A DNA stretch of 64,000 nt from PHAA01 sp040217755 (GCA_040217755.1 JBEHWJ010000002.1:46280-110279), one strand, 5' to 3'. Counted from the stretch's first letter, positions 25,927 to 35,143 are shown. The notes: generated by a model not told the origin, from the letters alone. Numbers and translations: made by a program.

Positions 25927-27087
25927 ATGCGTAAAAAGATTCTCTGGGGTTTGCTGGGGGTGGCATTGATTGCCGGTATTTATTACTATTACGCTTCAGC
26001 TGGGACAGAGGTGGAGACAGTCGGGGTCAGCCGCGGCGATATCAAGCTGGCGGTAGTCGATACCGGTTATGTCCAGGCCTTTAATCAGGCGGATATTTAT
26101 GCGGCTCAAGGGGGCAGGGTGGCCAGCCTGCCGGTCAGTGTCGGCCAGATGGTAGAGAAGGGCCAGATAATCGTGGTGCTGGATAATAAAGACCTCAAAA
26201 TGAGCTCAGACCAGCTTCAGGTTCAATTGAGCCAGGCCGCCGCTGCCGTCAGTGCCGCCGAAGCTGCCCTGAAACAGAGCAATCTCGACATGGTTGATGT
26301 ACAGGCGCAATATAACCGGGCCCAGGAGTTATTTGCTGCCGGGGCTATCAGCCAGGTCGAATATGACACCGCTGGTTCTCTGCTGGAAAGGACCCGGGCT
26401 GGTATCGAGGCCCAGGAACAAAACCTTCGGGCGGCCCGCGAACAAGTGGGCAATTGTCAAAGCCTGCTAAACAGTTCCCGTACGAAAGAAAGCGAACTTC
26501 AGGTGAGGAGTCCTATTTCCGGCATGGTGATGCAATTGCCGGTGCAACAGGATGAAGTGGTTATGTATGGTTCCCTTTTGGCCAGGGTGGCACCGCCCGG
26601 GGCCCTGGAAATAAAGGTGGATGTATTAAGCGATGACCTGGGTGAGATAAAACTGGGTAACAGGGCTGAGATAACCGCTCCGGTGTTGGGAGCAGAGGTG
26701 CTTACCGGTGAAGTGGCAAAAATATATCCCCAGGCGGAAGAGAAGCAGTCCGCTTTAGGAGTGGTGCAGAGGAGGGTTCCGATCATAATCAAGTTGGACA
26801 ATACCGGCAACCTGAAACCTGGATATGAGACCCGGGTCAGCATAATAACCGACCGCAAAGAAAATGTATTGCTGGTCCCGCGGGAAGCGGTCATAACATC
26901 GCCCGATGGCGGGAAGCAGGTCATGGTGGTCGCTAATAATCGTGCCGTGGTGCGAAAGGTATCTACCGGACTTTATGATACCAGGAGCATCGAGATAACC
27001 GGGGGACTCGAGGCCGGTGAGCAGATAGTAAAGGATGGTAGTACAGCCTTGAAAGCCAATGCCCGGGTCAAGGTGAAACCGCTTTAG
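25927..27087 (+). CDS. HlyD/MacA-type membrane fusion (adaptor) subunit
   Basis: 386 residues: an N-terminal membrane helix (KILWGLLGVALIAGIYYYY), a lipoyl half-motif, a coiled-coil hairpin (about 95-175, rich in Ala, Gln and Glu), a second lipoyl half with SPISGMVMQLPV, and a beta-barrel with KPGYETRVSI. MacA-like adaptors stimulate MacB ATPase; in Gram-positives they act without an outer-membrane channel. The ATG at 25927 follows a long G-rich site; a TTG at 25909 is less likely. Last gene of the export operon. Confidence 0.9.
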   Translation: MRKKILWGLLGVALIAGIYYYYASAGTEVETVGVSRGDIKLAVVDTGYVQAFNQADIYAAQGGRVASLPVSVGQMVEKGQIIVVLDNKDLKMSSDQLQVQLSQAAAAVSAAEAALKQSNLDMVDVQAQYNRAQELFAAGAISQVEYDTAGSLLERTRAGIEAQEQNLRAAREQVGNCQSLLNSSRTKESELQVRSPISGMVMQLPVQQDEVVMYGSLLARVAPPGALEIKVDVLSDDLGEIKLGNRAEITAPVLGAEVLTGEVAKIYPQAEEKQSALGVVQRRVPIIIKLDNTGNLKPGYETRVSIITDRKENVLLVPREAVITSPDGGKQVMVVANNRAVVRKVSTGLYDTRSIEITGGLEAGEQIVKDGSTALKANARVKVKPL

Positions 27088-27120
27088 GACATCCTACGAA
27101 AATAAACGACAAAGATAGGG

Positions 27121-27126
27121 TATAAT
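27121..27126 (+). promoter_or_regulatory. Candidate -10 box upstream of the 72-residue gene
   Basis: TATAAT 40 nt before the start at 27166; no convincing -35 box, so the promoter call is weak. Confidence 0.35.
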
Positions 27127-27165
27127 TGATGTATAGCCAAAGACAAAAATAAGGAGGGATAACTG

Positions 27166-27384
27166 ATGGAAAAAGGTAAGATATTTATACGGGAACGCTT
27201 GTCAATCGGCGAGGGTGCCAAAAAACCTCGTTTCGTAGTAGTTGGCGTGGCTGGAACAGATTTGAAGATCTTTACCAAACATATTCGCAGGATGGAGATA
27301 GAACAGATAGCCCAGGTTATCGGTGCCGATTTGATAATACTGGAAGCCGGCAAGGACGAAGAGGATATCGAAGAGGACGAGTAG
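27166..27384 (+). CDS. Small acidic-tailed hypothetical protein
   Basis: 72 residues behind AAGGAGGGA. The core KPRFVVVGVAGTDLKIFTKHIRRMEIEQIAQVIGADLIIL looks like a small alpha/beta unit, and the tail is a run of Glu and Asp (DEEDIEEDE). Not recognised. It ends 16 nt before the MoSto-like gene and is probably cotranscribed, so it may be a partner or chaperone of that protein. Confidence 0.65.
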   Translation: MEKGKIFIRERLSIGEGAKKPRFVVVGVAGTDLKIFTKHIRRMEIEQIAQVIGADLIILEAGKDEEDIEEDE

Positions 27385-27400
27385 AAAGGCGGGCGTTTGG

Positions 27401-28237
27401 ATGGCCCTTTACCGTGATAAGGACAACCAGAGACTACATGTCAAAAGCAGACTTATGGGCGAGTCTCTGGTGAGCCAGTCCTTTATAGAAAGCCTCCAAT
27501 ATGATGTCAAGCAATTTCGCTCCTTCCCCGATGTGTCGGTGGTAAAAATAGGCGGTCAGAGTATCACTGACCTCGGGGCCAAAGGGGTTCTTCCGGTTGT
27601 CGGTGAGATTGCCGCCAACGTCGGCAAGCACCGCATGATTATTTCCACCGGCGGCGGTACTCGTTCCCGGCATATATATGCCATAGCCATGGAGTTGGGG
27701 ATGCCGGTGGGTATTATCTCCAAGCTGGGGCAAAGTGTTTCTGAACAAAATGCCCTTATGATATCGACGCTGCTGAATCCTTGTGGAGGGATAAAGGTGG
27801 GCCATGACGATATTCCCAAGTTAGGAGGATATTTTGCTCAGGGGTGCACACCGGTTATCCATGGCATGCCGCCTTACGGTTACTGGGAGCACCCTCCCAA
27901 AGAAGGCAGCATTCCTCCTAACCGAACCGATGTCGGGGCATTTCTGCTGGCTGAGGTAATCGGAGCCCGGCAGTGTATTTTTATCAAGGATGAAGATGGT
28001 TTGTACACCGACAATCCCAAGAAAAACAAGGATATTAAATTCATCCCCAGGATAGGGGCTGGGGAGCTTCTGGATTTGAACTTGGATGACATAATCATTG
28101 AGAGGGCAGTTCTTGAGATAATGCTGTGTGCCCGCAGCATACAGGAGGTCCAGATAGTAAATGGACTAAAACCAGGTTCCATATCCAGGGCATTGGATGG
28201 CGAGCATGTCGGCACCATAATATTTAAAGACCGCTAG
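27401..28237 (+). CDS. Amino acid kinase-fold protein resembling molybdenum storage protein subunits
   Basis: 278 residues. Its features match, from memory of the family, the Mo/W storage protein (MosA/MosB) of Azotobacter: VVKIGGQSI near 47, GGGTRSRHIYAIAMELGMPVG, SEQNALMISTLL, PPYGYWEHPP with IPPNRTDVGAFLLAEVIGA, DEDGLYTDNPKK, and the end VQIVNGLKPGSISRALDGEHVGTII. Such proteins pack polyoxomolybdate or tungstate clusters with ATP. A plain UMP or aspartate kinase is less likely, because the PPY and GEHVGT segments belong to the storage group. A role in Mo/W storage for formate dehydrogenases is inferred. Confidence 0.78.
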   Translation: MALYRDKDNQRLHVKSRLMGESLVSQSFIESLQYDVKQFRSFPDVSVVKIGGQSITDLGAKGVLPVVGEIAANVGKHRMIISTGGGTRSRHIYAIAMELGMPVGIISKLGQSVSEQNALMISTLLNPCGGIKVGHDDIPKLGGYFAQGCTPVIHGMPPYGYWEHPPKEGSIPPNRTDVGAFLLAEVIGARQCIFIKDEDGLYTDNPKKNKDIKFIPRIGAGELLDLNLDDIIIERAVLEIMLCARSIQEVQIVNGLKPGSISRALDGEHVGTIIFKDR

Positions 28238-28272
28238 GTGCAAATATCTCAAGTATATATCGCATTTATTCG

Positions 28273-28298
28273 GCTGTCCGTAAGGACAGCTTAATTAT
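28273..28298 (+). terminator. Terminator after the MoSto-like gene
   Basis: 7-bp perfect stem GCTGTCC / GGACAGC, loop GTAA, then TTAATTATT. Confidence 0.7.
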
Positions 28299-28447
28299 TC
28301 TCAGGCAGATTTAAGATACGGGACCAGTGCAGGTAGACTGAGGCAGGAGGAAAGGCTATATTAATGTTACGGACCAATGACAGCCGAAGATGGCTGGGGT
28401 AGAGACAGGATGCGGAGCGCAAATCCGGGGCAGGTGTAATAAATTCG

Positions 28448-29875
28448 GTGAGAGCTGGGACGGAATCGGATATAGAAATAAAAGATATGGCAGCCGTTCT
28501 CGAAATGACCAACGGATTGTTTCTGATATACGATTCTGAGGGGACGCTGAGGTATGTCAACCAGAAGCTTCGGGATCTGCTGGGTTACCCATCCGAAGAT
28601 CTTTACCGGATGAATATCACCGATCTGGTAATCAGTCGTCATAAGAAGCGGGTCCGTGAAATCTTGCGTTCAAAATTACCGGAAGGGCAGGAGCGTATCT
28701 CTACCATGCCGCTTCGGGGCCGGGGCGGCAGGGAATTTTTCGTCATCACCAGGACAGCACCAATATATAGGCAGCAAAGGGTGGTGGCCGAAGTGGTTCT
28801 GCTCGAAGACCTCACCGAAAGCAAACGGGCTGAAGATGATTTACGGGAATCGCAGCGGTTTACGGCTGATATAATCGAATCGCTGCCCGATCCTACCCTG
28901 GTAATCGATAAAACCGGCCGGGTCTTGTATTGGAATCGGGAGCTGGTAGAGATGAGCGGTGTTCCGGCTTCCTCGATGGTCGGCAAAGACGATTACGAAT
29001 ATGCCCTGCCGTTCTACGGTACCCGGCGGCCGATTCTTATCGACATGATCATAGATGACAACCTGCGCTTCACCAAGGAATACGATTATGTCCAACGGGA
29101 GGGCAATGTTCTCTACACGGAAACCAAAACCGGCCAGCTCAAGGGTAAGCAACGTATTCTCTGGGGAAGAACAGCTCCGCTCTTCAATACTAGAGGTGAT
29201 ATAGTTGGGGCGATAGAGTCGGTGCGGGATATTACTGACCGAACGGAGTTTGAACAAGATCTGCTCCAAAGTCACACCAAACTGGAAGCTATTTTTACCG
29301 GTACCGTCAAGGCATTGGCATTGATGACGGAAAAACGCGACCAGTATACCGCTGGACACCAGCAGAGGGTAGCTTCTTTAGCCATCGCCATCGCCAGGGA
29401 GATGGGGATGGGAGAAGATTTGGCAGAGGACATCAATATTGCCGCCACTCTCCATGACATCGGCAAACTGTATGTACCCCTGGACATCCTCAGCCAAACC
29501 GGGGAATTGACCGAGATCGAGTATCTTTTTATAAAGACCCACCCGGCCGCGGGCTATGATATCCTTAAAAGCATCCCCTTCGATGCTCCCATAGCAGAAA
29601 TCGTTCTGCAGCATCATGAGAGGATGGATGGTTCCGGATACCCGAGGGGTTTGAAGGGGGAGGAGATCCTGATGCCGGCGAGAATATTGGCCGTTGCTGA
29701 CGTGGTCGAAGCCATGGTTTCACATCGGCCCTACCGGCCGGCATTTCCCATTGATAAGGCCCTGGAGGAGATCCAAAGCAATGCTGGCCGGCTTTATGAC
29801 CCCGCGGTGGTAGATGCTTGTCTCCGTATCTTTAAGGAGCATAGGTTCGAGTTTACAGGTGGACTTGGATCATAA
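28448..29875 (+). CDS. PAS-PAS-HD-GYP protein 1, probable c-di-GMP phosphodiesterase
   Basis: 475 residues. Two PAS domains (about 15-125 and 135-270, each ending in a DLTESKRAE/DITDRTEFE connector) sense an unknown signal. The HD-GYP domain has YTAGHQQRV, LHDIGKLYVP, IKTHPAAGY, LQHHERMDGSGYPRGL and SHRPYRPA, all catalytic and metal residues present. It would hydrolyse c-di-GMP to pGpG or GMP. No membrane helix, so cytosolic. The GTG start lacks a good ribosome site, and an in-frame ATG at 28487 is possible. First of three tandem paralogues. Confidence 0.9.
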   Translation: MRAGTESDIEIKDMAAVLEMTNGLFLIYDSEGTLRYVNQKLRDLLGYPSEDLYRMNITDLVISRHKKRVREILRSKLPEGQERISTMPLRGRGGREFFVITRTAPIYRQQRVVAEVVLLEDLTESKRAEDDLRESQRFTADIIESLPDPTLVIDKTGRVLYWNRELVEMSGVPASSMVGKDDYEYALPFYGTRRPILIDMIIDDNLRFTKEYDYVQREGNVLYTETKTGQLKGKQRILWGRTAPLFNTRGDIVGAIESVRDITDRTEFEQDLLQSHTKLEAIFTGTVKALALMTEKRDQYTAGHQQRVASLAIAIAREMGMGEDLAEDINIAATLHDIGKLYVPLDILSQTGELTEIEYLFIKTHPAAGYDILKSIPFDAPIAEIVLQHHERMDGSGYPRGLKGEEILMPARILAVADVVEAMVSHRPYRPAFPIDKALEEIQSNAGRLYDPAVVDACLRIFKEHRFEFTGGLGS

Positions 29876-29932
29876 TATTATAAACTTGTACCAGAGGCTG
29901 AAATGAGACTTGGTATCATAAGGGAGGATTTT

Positions 29933-31381
29933 ATGATTTATAGTGAAGATGGTTCCCCAATGGGTACTGAACCACAGAATGAGGAGATAACTATAGATTC
30001 GCTGGCCCAAGTTTTTTCCGTCATCAATGGTATGTTCTGTGTTTATGATGCCAAAGGTCAAATAATATATATGAATCGCAAATTTCAAGAGTTGCTGGGG
30101 TATTCAGACGAGAATCTCCGCTCGATGAATATCAGCAATATTGCGCTTGAACGCCATAAAAAAAGGATTCGAGACAGGATAAAGTCACAGGTAGAGGAAG
30201 GCGAGGAACGCCATTGGGAAATGCCCGTACGCGGGCGCGAAAATAAAGAATTCTTCATAATCTGCAAAACCTCCCCTTTCTATCAACAGGGAAAAATTGT
30301 TGGAGAGATATTACTGGTCGAAGACATTACCGAAAGAAAGAAAGCCGAGGCGGAGTTAAGAGAGTCTCAGCGCCGTATGGCTGATATCATCGAGTCTTTG
30401 CCGGATGCAACCCTGGTAATCGATAAAGCGGGCCAGGTCTTGTATTGGAACCGGGAGATGGTGGAGTTGACCGGCTTCCCCGCTTCAAGTATGGTGGGCC
30501 GGGACAATTATGAGTACGCCGTGCCTTTCTACGGAACCCGGCGGCCAATCCTGCTGGATATGATAGTTGACGATACCATCAGCTTCGATAATCAGTATGT
30601 ATATGTACACCGGGATGGCGACGTCCTTTATACCGAAACCAAAATCGGCCAACTTAAGGGAAAACCCAGGATCCTATGGGGCAGGGCGGCCCCGTTGTAC
30701 AACACCAAGGGCGAAATAGTAGGAGCGATTGAATCTATACGCGATATTACAGAACGCAAGCAAGCGGAAGAGGATCTGCTGAAAAGCCATGAGAAATTGG
30801 AAGCTATCTTCAGTGGAACAGTCAATGCCTTGGCGGTCACAACCGAAAAGAGAGACCAGTATACGGCTGGCCATCAGCACCGGGTGGCGGCACTGGCCTG
30901 TGGAATAGCCCGGGAAATGGGACTTCCCGACAAAACTATCGACGATATCAGGATCGCTGGAACCTTGCATGACATCGGCAAGCTTTACGTCCCGCTCGAT
31001 ATTTTAAGCCAACCGGGGAGACTTACTGAGATCGAGTACCTCTTTATCAAAACCCATCCAACCGCTGGTTATGACATACTTAAGAGCATTCCTTTCGATG
31101 CGCCCATCGCGGAAATAATAATGCAGCATCATGAACGGATCGATGGGACCGGCTATCCCAAGGGACTGAAGGGCGACGAGATTCTCCTGCCCGCCCGGAT
31201 AATAGCGGTTGCCGACGTTTTTGAGGCTATGGCTTCCCATCGTCCCTACCGGGCTTCTCTGGGTGTCGATAGAGCTTTGGACGAAATTGAGAAAAACGCC
31301 GGCCGCCTTTATGATCAGAAGGTTGTAGAAGCTTGTGTGAGGCTGGTCAAAGAGAAAAAGATGGAATCGATCTTTTTATAA
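29933..31381 (+). CDS. PAS-PAS-HD-GYP protein 2, probable c-di-GMP phosphodiesterase
   Basis: 482 residues, same domain order as protein 1: PAS, PAS, then HD-GYP with YTAGHQHRV, LHDIGKLYVP and MQHHERIDGTGYPKGLKG. The ATG at 29933 is placed 4-5 nt after AAGGGAGGA; an ATG 30 nt upstream is unlikely. The first PAS domain differs most from its paralogues, so the signals may differ while the enzymatic part is kept. 57 nt after the previous gene. Confidence 0.9.
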   Translation: MIYSEDGSPMGTEPQNEEITIDSLAQVFSVINGMFCVYDAKGQIIYMNRKFQELLGYSDENLRSMNISNIALERHKKRIRDRIKSQVEEGEERHWEMPVRGRENKEFFIICKTSPFYQQGKIVGEILLVEDITERKKAEAELRESQRRMADIIESLPDATLVIDKAGQVLYWNREMVELTGFPASSMVGRDNYEYAVPFYGTRRPILLDMIVDDTISFDNQYVYVHRDGDVLYTETKIGQLKGKPRILWGRAAPLYNTKGEIVGAIESIRDITERKQAEEDLLKSHEKLEAIFSGTVNALAVTTEKRDQYTAGHQHRVAALACGIAREMGLPDKTIDDIRIAGTLHDIGKLYVPLDILSQPGRLTEIEYLFIKTHPTAGYDILKSIPFDAPIAEIIMQHHERIDGTGYPKGLKGDEILLPARIIAVADVFEAMASHRPYRASLGVDRALDEIEKNAGRLYDQKVVEACVRLVKEKKMESIFL

Positions 31382-31544
31382 GCGCTATGGATCTGACCGC
31401 TTGACTCCGATTAAATCAAGCTAATACCTGGTTTCTCTCTTATCCCGTCACTTGCGGACTTTAGAACCACCGCAACTTTACGATCGGCTTAAACAGGCAA
31501 TCCTTGGGGTTAAACACTTTGTCTGACGAACGCGAGGGAAAACG

Positions 31545-32999
31545 ATGGCTGCAGATAATACTTCTCCGGGTACTCCTTCCGACCCCAACCATGATGATGT
31601 AAATATAGAGCGGATAATTGCTGTACTTGAACAGATCAATGGATTATTTTGTGCTTACGATATTCAGGGACAGTTTATTTTTATGACTATGAAATTGAGA
31701 ACCTTGTTAGGTTATCAAGACCAGGATATTACCGGCTTTAATATTGCCGATCTCACTGTTGAGCGCCAAAGAAAACGGGTTAAAGAAGGAATTCAATCCC
31801 GTACGGCAACAAAACAAGAGGGTAGTTGGGAGTTTTCCATCCTCAGCCCGAGTGGTCAGACGTTTCATGTAACTGCAAATACTTCTCCCCTTTACCAGCA
31901 ACATCGAGTAGTGGGAGAAATAATGCTGTTTGAGGATATTACTGAGCGGAAACAGGCCGAAGGTGAGCTCAGGGAATCGCGGCGGCAGCTGGCCGATATT
32001 ATCGAATCGCTTCCTGATGCTACGGCAGTGGTTGATCGCGGCGGCCGGATTTTATATTGGAACCGGGCAATGGTGGAAATGACTGGTTATGCCGCGGCTG
32101 ATATGGTTGGCAAAGGGAATCATGAATACACCGTACCATTTTACGGGAAGAGACGGGCGGCATTACTTGACTATGTATTGGACCCCGCCACGAATATTGA
32201 CAAGGAATATAGCTATATCAAACGCGAAGGTGATGTTTGGTATATTGAAGCCAAAACAGACCAACTTAAAGGCCGGGAAGCCTATATATGGGCTCGTGCT
32301 ACACCTTTATTCAATACCAGGGGCGAGGTGGTAGGAGCGGTTGAAACCGTCCGGGATATTACCGAACGCAAAAGGGCGGAAGAGGATTTGATCAGGAGTC
32401 ACGAAAGATTGGAAGCCATCTTCAGTGGAACAGTCAATGCCTTGGCGGTCACAACCGAAAAGAGAGACCAGTATACGGCGGGCCATCAGCACCGGGTGGC
32501 TGCACTGGCCTGTGGAATAGCCCGGGAAATGAGACTTCCTGACAAAACTATCGATGATATCAGGATCGCTGGGACCTTACACGATATCGGCAAGCTTTAC
32601 GTCCCGCTCGATATTTTAAGCCAACCGGGAAAACTTACCGATATCGAGTACCTCTTTATCAAAACCCATCCAACCGCTGGTTATGACATACTCAAGAGCA
32701 TTCCTTTCGATGCGCCCATCGCTGAAATAATAATGCAGCATCATGAGAGGATGGATGGTTCCGGATACCCGAGGGGTTTAAAGGAAGAGGAAATTCTCCT
32801 GCCCGCCCGGATAATAGCTGTTGCCGACGTTTTTGAGGCTATGGCTTCCCATCGTCCCTACCGGGCTTCTCTGGGTGTCGATAGAGCACTGGACGAAATT
32901 GAGAAAAACGCCGGCCGCCTTTACGACCGGGATGTGGCGGATGCTTGTATCCGCTTGGTCAGGAAAAAGGACTTCGAGGCTATATTTGAGGATAAATGA
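31545..32999 (+). CDS. PAS-PAS-HD-GYP protein 3, probable c-di-GMP phosphodiesterase
   Basis: 484 residues, PAS-PAS-HD-GYP as in its two upstream paralogues. The HD-GYP half is nearly identical in DNA to protein 2 over about 500 nt (32418-32925), but a 45-nt patch around HHERMDGSGYPRG matches protein 1 exactly. All HD-GYP residues are kept. It is separated from gene 2 by 163 nt without a clear terminator. It ends 17 nt from the convergent comM gene. Confidence 0.9.
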   Translation: MAADNTSPGTPSDPNHDDVNIERIIAVLEQINGLFCAYDIQGQFIFMTMKLRTLLGYQDQDITGFNIADLTVERQRKRVKEGIQSRTATKQEGSWEFSILSPSGQTFHVTANTSPLYQQHRVVGEIMLFEDITERKQAEGELRESRRQLADIIESLPDATAVVDRGGRILYWNRAMVEMTGYAAADMVGKGNHEYTVPFYGKRRAALLDYVLDPATNIDKEYSYIKREGDVWYIEAKTDQLKGREAYIWARATPLFNTRGEVVGAVETVRDITERKRAEEDLIRSHERLEAIFSGTVNALAVTTEKRDQYTAGHQHRVAALACGIAREMRLPDKTIDDIRIAGTLHDIGKLYVPLDILSQPGKLTDIEYLFIKTHPTAGYDILKSIPFDAPIAEIIMQHHERMDGSGYPRGLKEEEILLPARIIAVADVFEAMASHRPYRASLGVDRALDEIEKNAGRLYDRDVADACIRLVRKKDFEAIFEDK

Positions 33000-33016
33000 T
33001 GGACTGGCGGTGATAA

Positions 33017-34555
33017 TCAGGGGTTGCGCCAGTACCTCCGGTCCAGGCTGCGGTACTGGATGGCTTCGGCCACATGCTCAACCTGGATTTTTTCACTTGC
33101 TTCAAGATCAGCAATGGTGCGCGCTACCTTGACTATCCGATCGTAGGATCTGGCGCTCATACCGAATTTTTCGAAAGCCTGTTTTAGGATCTGCCTTGAG
33201 TTACGGTCCAAATGGCAAAAGGCCCTCACCGCGCTGGGGTCCATACGGGAATTGAAAGAGAAGGGATATCCGGAGAAACGCCGGTCCTGGAGTTCCCGGG
33301 CCTGCCCGATTTCAGCCCTCATACACCCAGACCCATAGCTGATACGGTTGTCCGTTAAATCCTCATATTTGACCCGCGGCACTTCTACGTGCAAATCCAT
33401 CCGGTCCAGTAAGGGTCCGGATATACGGCTCAGGTACCTGTGGATTTGCAGAGGCGTGCAGCGGCACTCCAGGTCCGAGCCATAGTTGCCGCATGGGCAT
33501 GGGTTCATGCTGGCGATAAGTGCAAAATCAGCCGGGTAGGTGACGGTCGATTGGGCCCGGGCGATGGTGACCACCTTATCCTCCAGCGGTTGCCGCAAGG
33601 CTTCCAGCAAGTCACGGCTGAATTCAGGCATTTCGTCCAGGAACAGAACCCCATTCTGGGCCAAGCTTATCTCTCCGGGGCGCGGGATGCGCCCACCTCC
33701 GATGACGCTGGCGGCCGAGGCATTTTTGTGCGGGGTGCGGAAGGGCCGGGTAGTTATTAGGGGATTGCTGCTGTCCAATAGATTAGCCACCGAATAGATA
33801 CGGGTGGTCTCCAATACTTCCTGGCGGGTCATTGATGGCATTATACCTGGCATACGGCGGGCCAGCATAGTTTTACCACCCCCCGGGGGGCCGATCAACA
33901 GTACATTATGGAGACCGGCGGCGGCGATCTGCAGAGCCCGCTTGGCATTTTCCTGTCCCTTGACCTCGGCGAAATCAGGTTGGTTCACGGGGCCGGCCTG
34001 CCCGTCATAATTAGTGCCCATGGTTACCGGTCTGAGCGGCTGGTTTTCATTAAGGAATGTGCCTATGTCCCGGAGGTGCGATACTTGAAACGAGGACACC
34101 TCGTGGACCATGGCTGCTTCCAGGCTGTTTCCCTCCGGTACCATCAGGCAGGATTGAGGGTACGAGGCCTGCAATTCCAGGGCCATGGGGAGGATTCCGG
34201 GAACAGCTTTCACTGTCCCGTCAAGAGAAAGCTCCCCAGCCAGGAAGAAGGTGTCGGGCAGACCGGAACTCAGCTGACCGGTGGCGATCAATATGCCCAC
34301 CGCCATGGCCAGGTCGAAATGGCTGCCTTCTTTTTTGAAATCAGCCGGAGCCAGGTTAACGATGATTTTACGGTTGGGGAAATCGAACCCCGAATTCTTA
34401 ATGGCCGCTCTGGTCCTCTCCCGCGCTTCCTTAATAGCTGCGGATGCCAGGCCCACGATCTCAAAAGCCGGCAGGCCGTTCTGGATGTCCACTTCCACCT
34501 GGACCGCCTTGGCTTCAATGCCGGTGAGTACCATTGTATTTACGACAGATAACAT
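33017..34555 (-). CDS. comM: Mg-chelatase-like AAA+ ATPase, ComM/YifB family
   Basis: 512 residues. An N-terminal ChlI-like domain (GIEAKAVQVEVDIQNGLPAFEIVGL) is followed by the AAA+ core with Walker A GPPGGGKTMLARRMPGI (about 214), Walker B LFLDEMPEF, and a C-terminal domain starting with SGPLLDRMDLHVEVP. A Cys cluster (NPCPCGNYG...CRC) is typical. In Gram-negatives ComM aids branch migration in natural transformation; in Firmicutes the role is less clear. Intact and family length. Confidence 0.94.
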   Translation of the reverse strand: MLSVVNTMVLTGIEAKAVQVEVDIQNGLPAFEIVGLASAAIKEARERTRAAIKNSGFDFPNRKIIVNLAPADFKKEGSHFDLAMAVGILIATGQLSSGLPDTFFLAGELSLDGTVKAVPGILPMALELQASYPQSCLMVPEGNSLEAAMVHEVSSFQVSHLRDIGTFLNENQPLRPVTMGTNYDGQAGPVNQPDFAEVKGQENAKRALQIAAAGLHNVLLIGPPGGGKTMLARRMPGIMPSMTRQEVLETTRIYSVANLLDSSNPLITTRPFRTPHKNASAASVIGGGRIPRPGEISLAQNGVLFLDEMPEFSRDLLEALRQPLEDKVVTIARAQSTVTYPADFALIASMNPCPCGNYGSDLECRCTPLQIHRYLSRISGPLLDRMDLHVEVPRVKYEDLTDNRISYGSGCMRAEIGQARELQDRRFSGYPFSFNSRMDPSAVRAFCHLDRNSRQILKQAFEKFGMSARSYDRIVKVARTIADLEASEKIQVEHVAEAIQYRSLDRRYWRNP

Positions 34556-34672
34556 AATAAAGAACTCCTGGAATCAGAATAATACAATATTCTCCAAAAA
34601 TTGTAAATCCCCTGCTGGATTATTCAAATCAACCGCTAATGCCTGAAATGGAAGAAAAGTAAGCTAAATACA

Positions 34673-34702
34673 TTGCCATTCCGAATGCAATAAAGGTACA
34701 AT
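34673..34702 (+). promoter_or_regulatory. Promoter of tatA
   Basis: TTGCCA at 34673-34678, 18-nt spacer, TACAAT at 34697-34702, 49 nt before the tatA start. Confidence 0.65.
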
Positions 34703-34750
34703 CTAGCTGACAGCAAAGGAAGGCAGTTTGGTATATGTAAGGAGGTTCGT

Positions 34751-35053
34751 ATGTTAAATCTGGGACCCTGGGAAGTGGGGCTGATCCTTTTGGTTGCACT
34801 GATAGTGGTGGGGCCGGGGAAATTGCCGGAGGTGGCTAAATCGATAGGAAAAGGAATGAACGAGTTCAAAAAGGTTACCGCCGGCTATAAAAAAGATTTT
34901 CAAGAAGCCATCAATAGTATAGAAGAAACCGTCAAGGAAACTGACAAGGGCGAAAAAACCGCCCCACCGGCCGGCAGCATCGCTGAGACGGCCCAGGGGT
35001 TCGATCAAGTGGTCCAAGGGACGGAAGATCCGGAACCAGGCCCTTTACACTAA
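34751..35053 (+). CDS. tatA: Twin-arginine translocase subunit TatA/TatE family
   Basis: 100 residues: a short membrane helix (PWEVGLILLVALIVVGPGKLP), the hinge and an amphipathic helix (KLPEVAKSIGKGMNEFKKVT), then a polar tail. The Gly-Pro at the helix end fits Tat components. No tatC lies within view, so its partner must be elsewhere. Starts behind AAGGAGG. Confidence 0.9.
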   Translation: MLNLGPWEVGLILLVALIVVGPGKLPEVAKSIGKGMNEFKKVTAGYKKDFQEAINSIEETVKETDKGEKTAPPAGSIAETAQGFDQVVQGTEDPEPGPLH

Positions 35054-35085
35054 TAACAGCCGGTCGGGCCTACCTAAAAAATTTG

Positions 35086-35114
35086 GTGACAGCAATATTA
35101 CAAAATGGTACGAT
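35086..35114 (+). promoter_or_regulatory. Promoter of the SAM-riboswitch operon
   Basis: GTGACA at 35086-35091, 17-nt spacer, TACGAT at 35109-35114, about 30 nt before the SAM-I aptamer. Confidence 0.6.
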
Positions 35115-35143
35115 ACTAGAGGTTCAATAAATAAGCTAATAGA

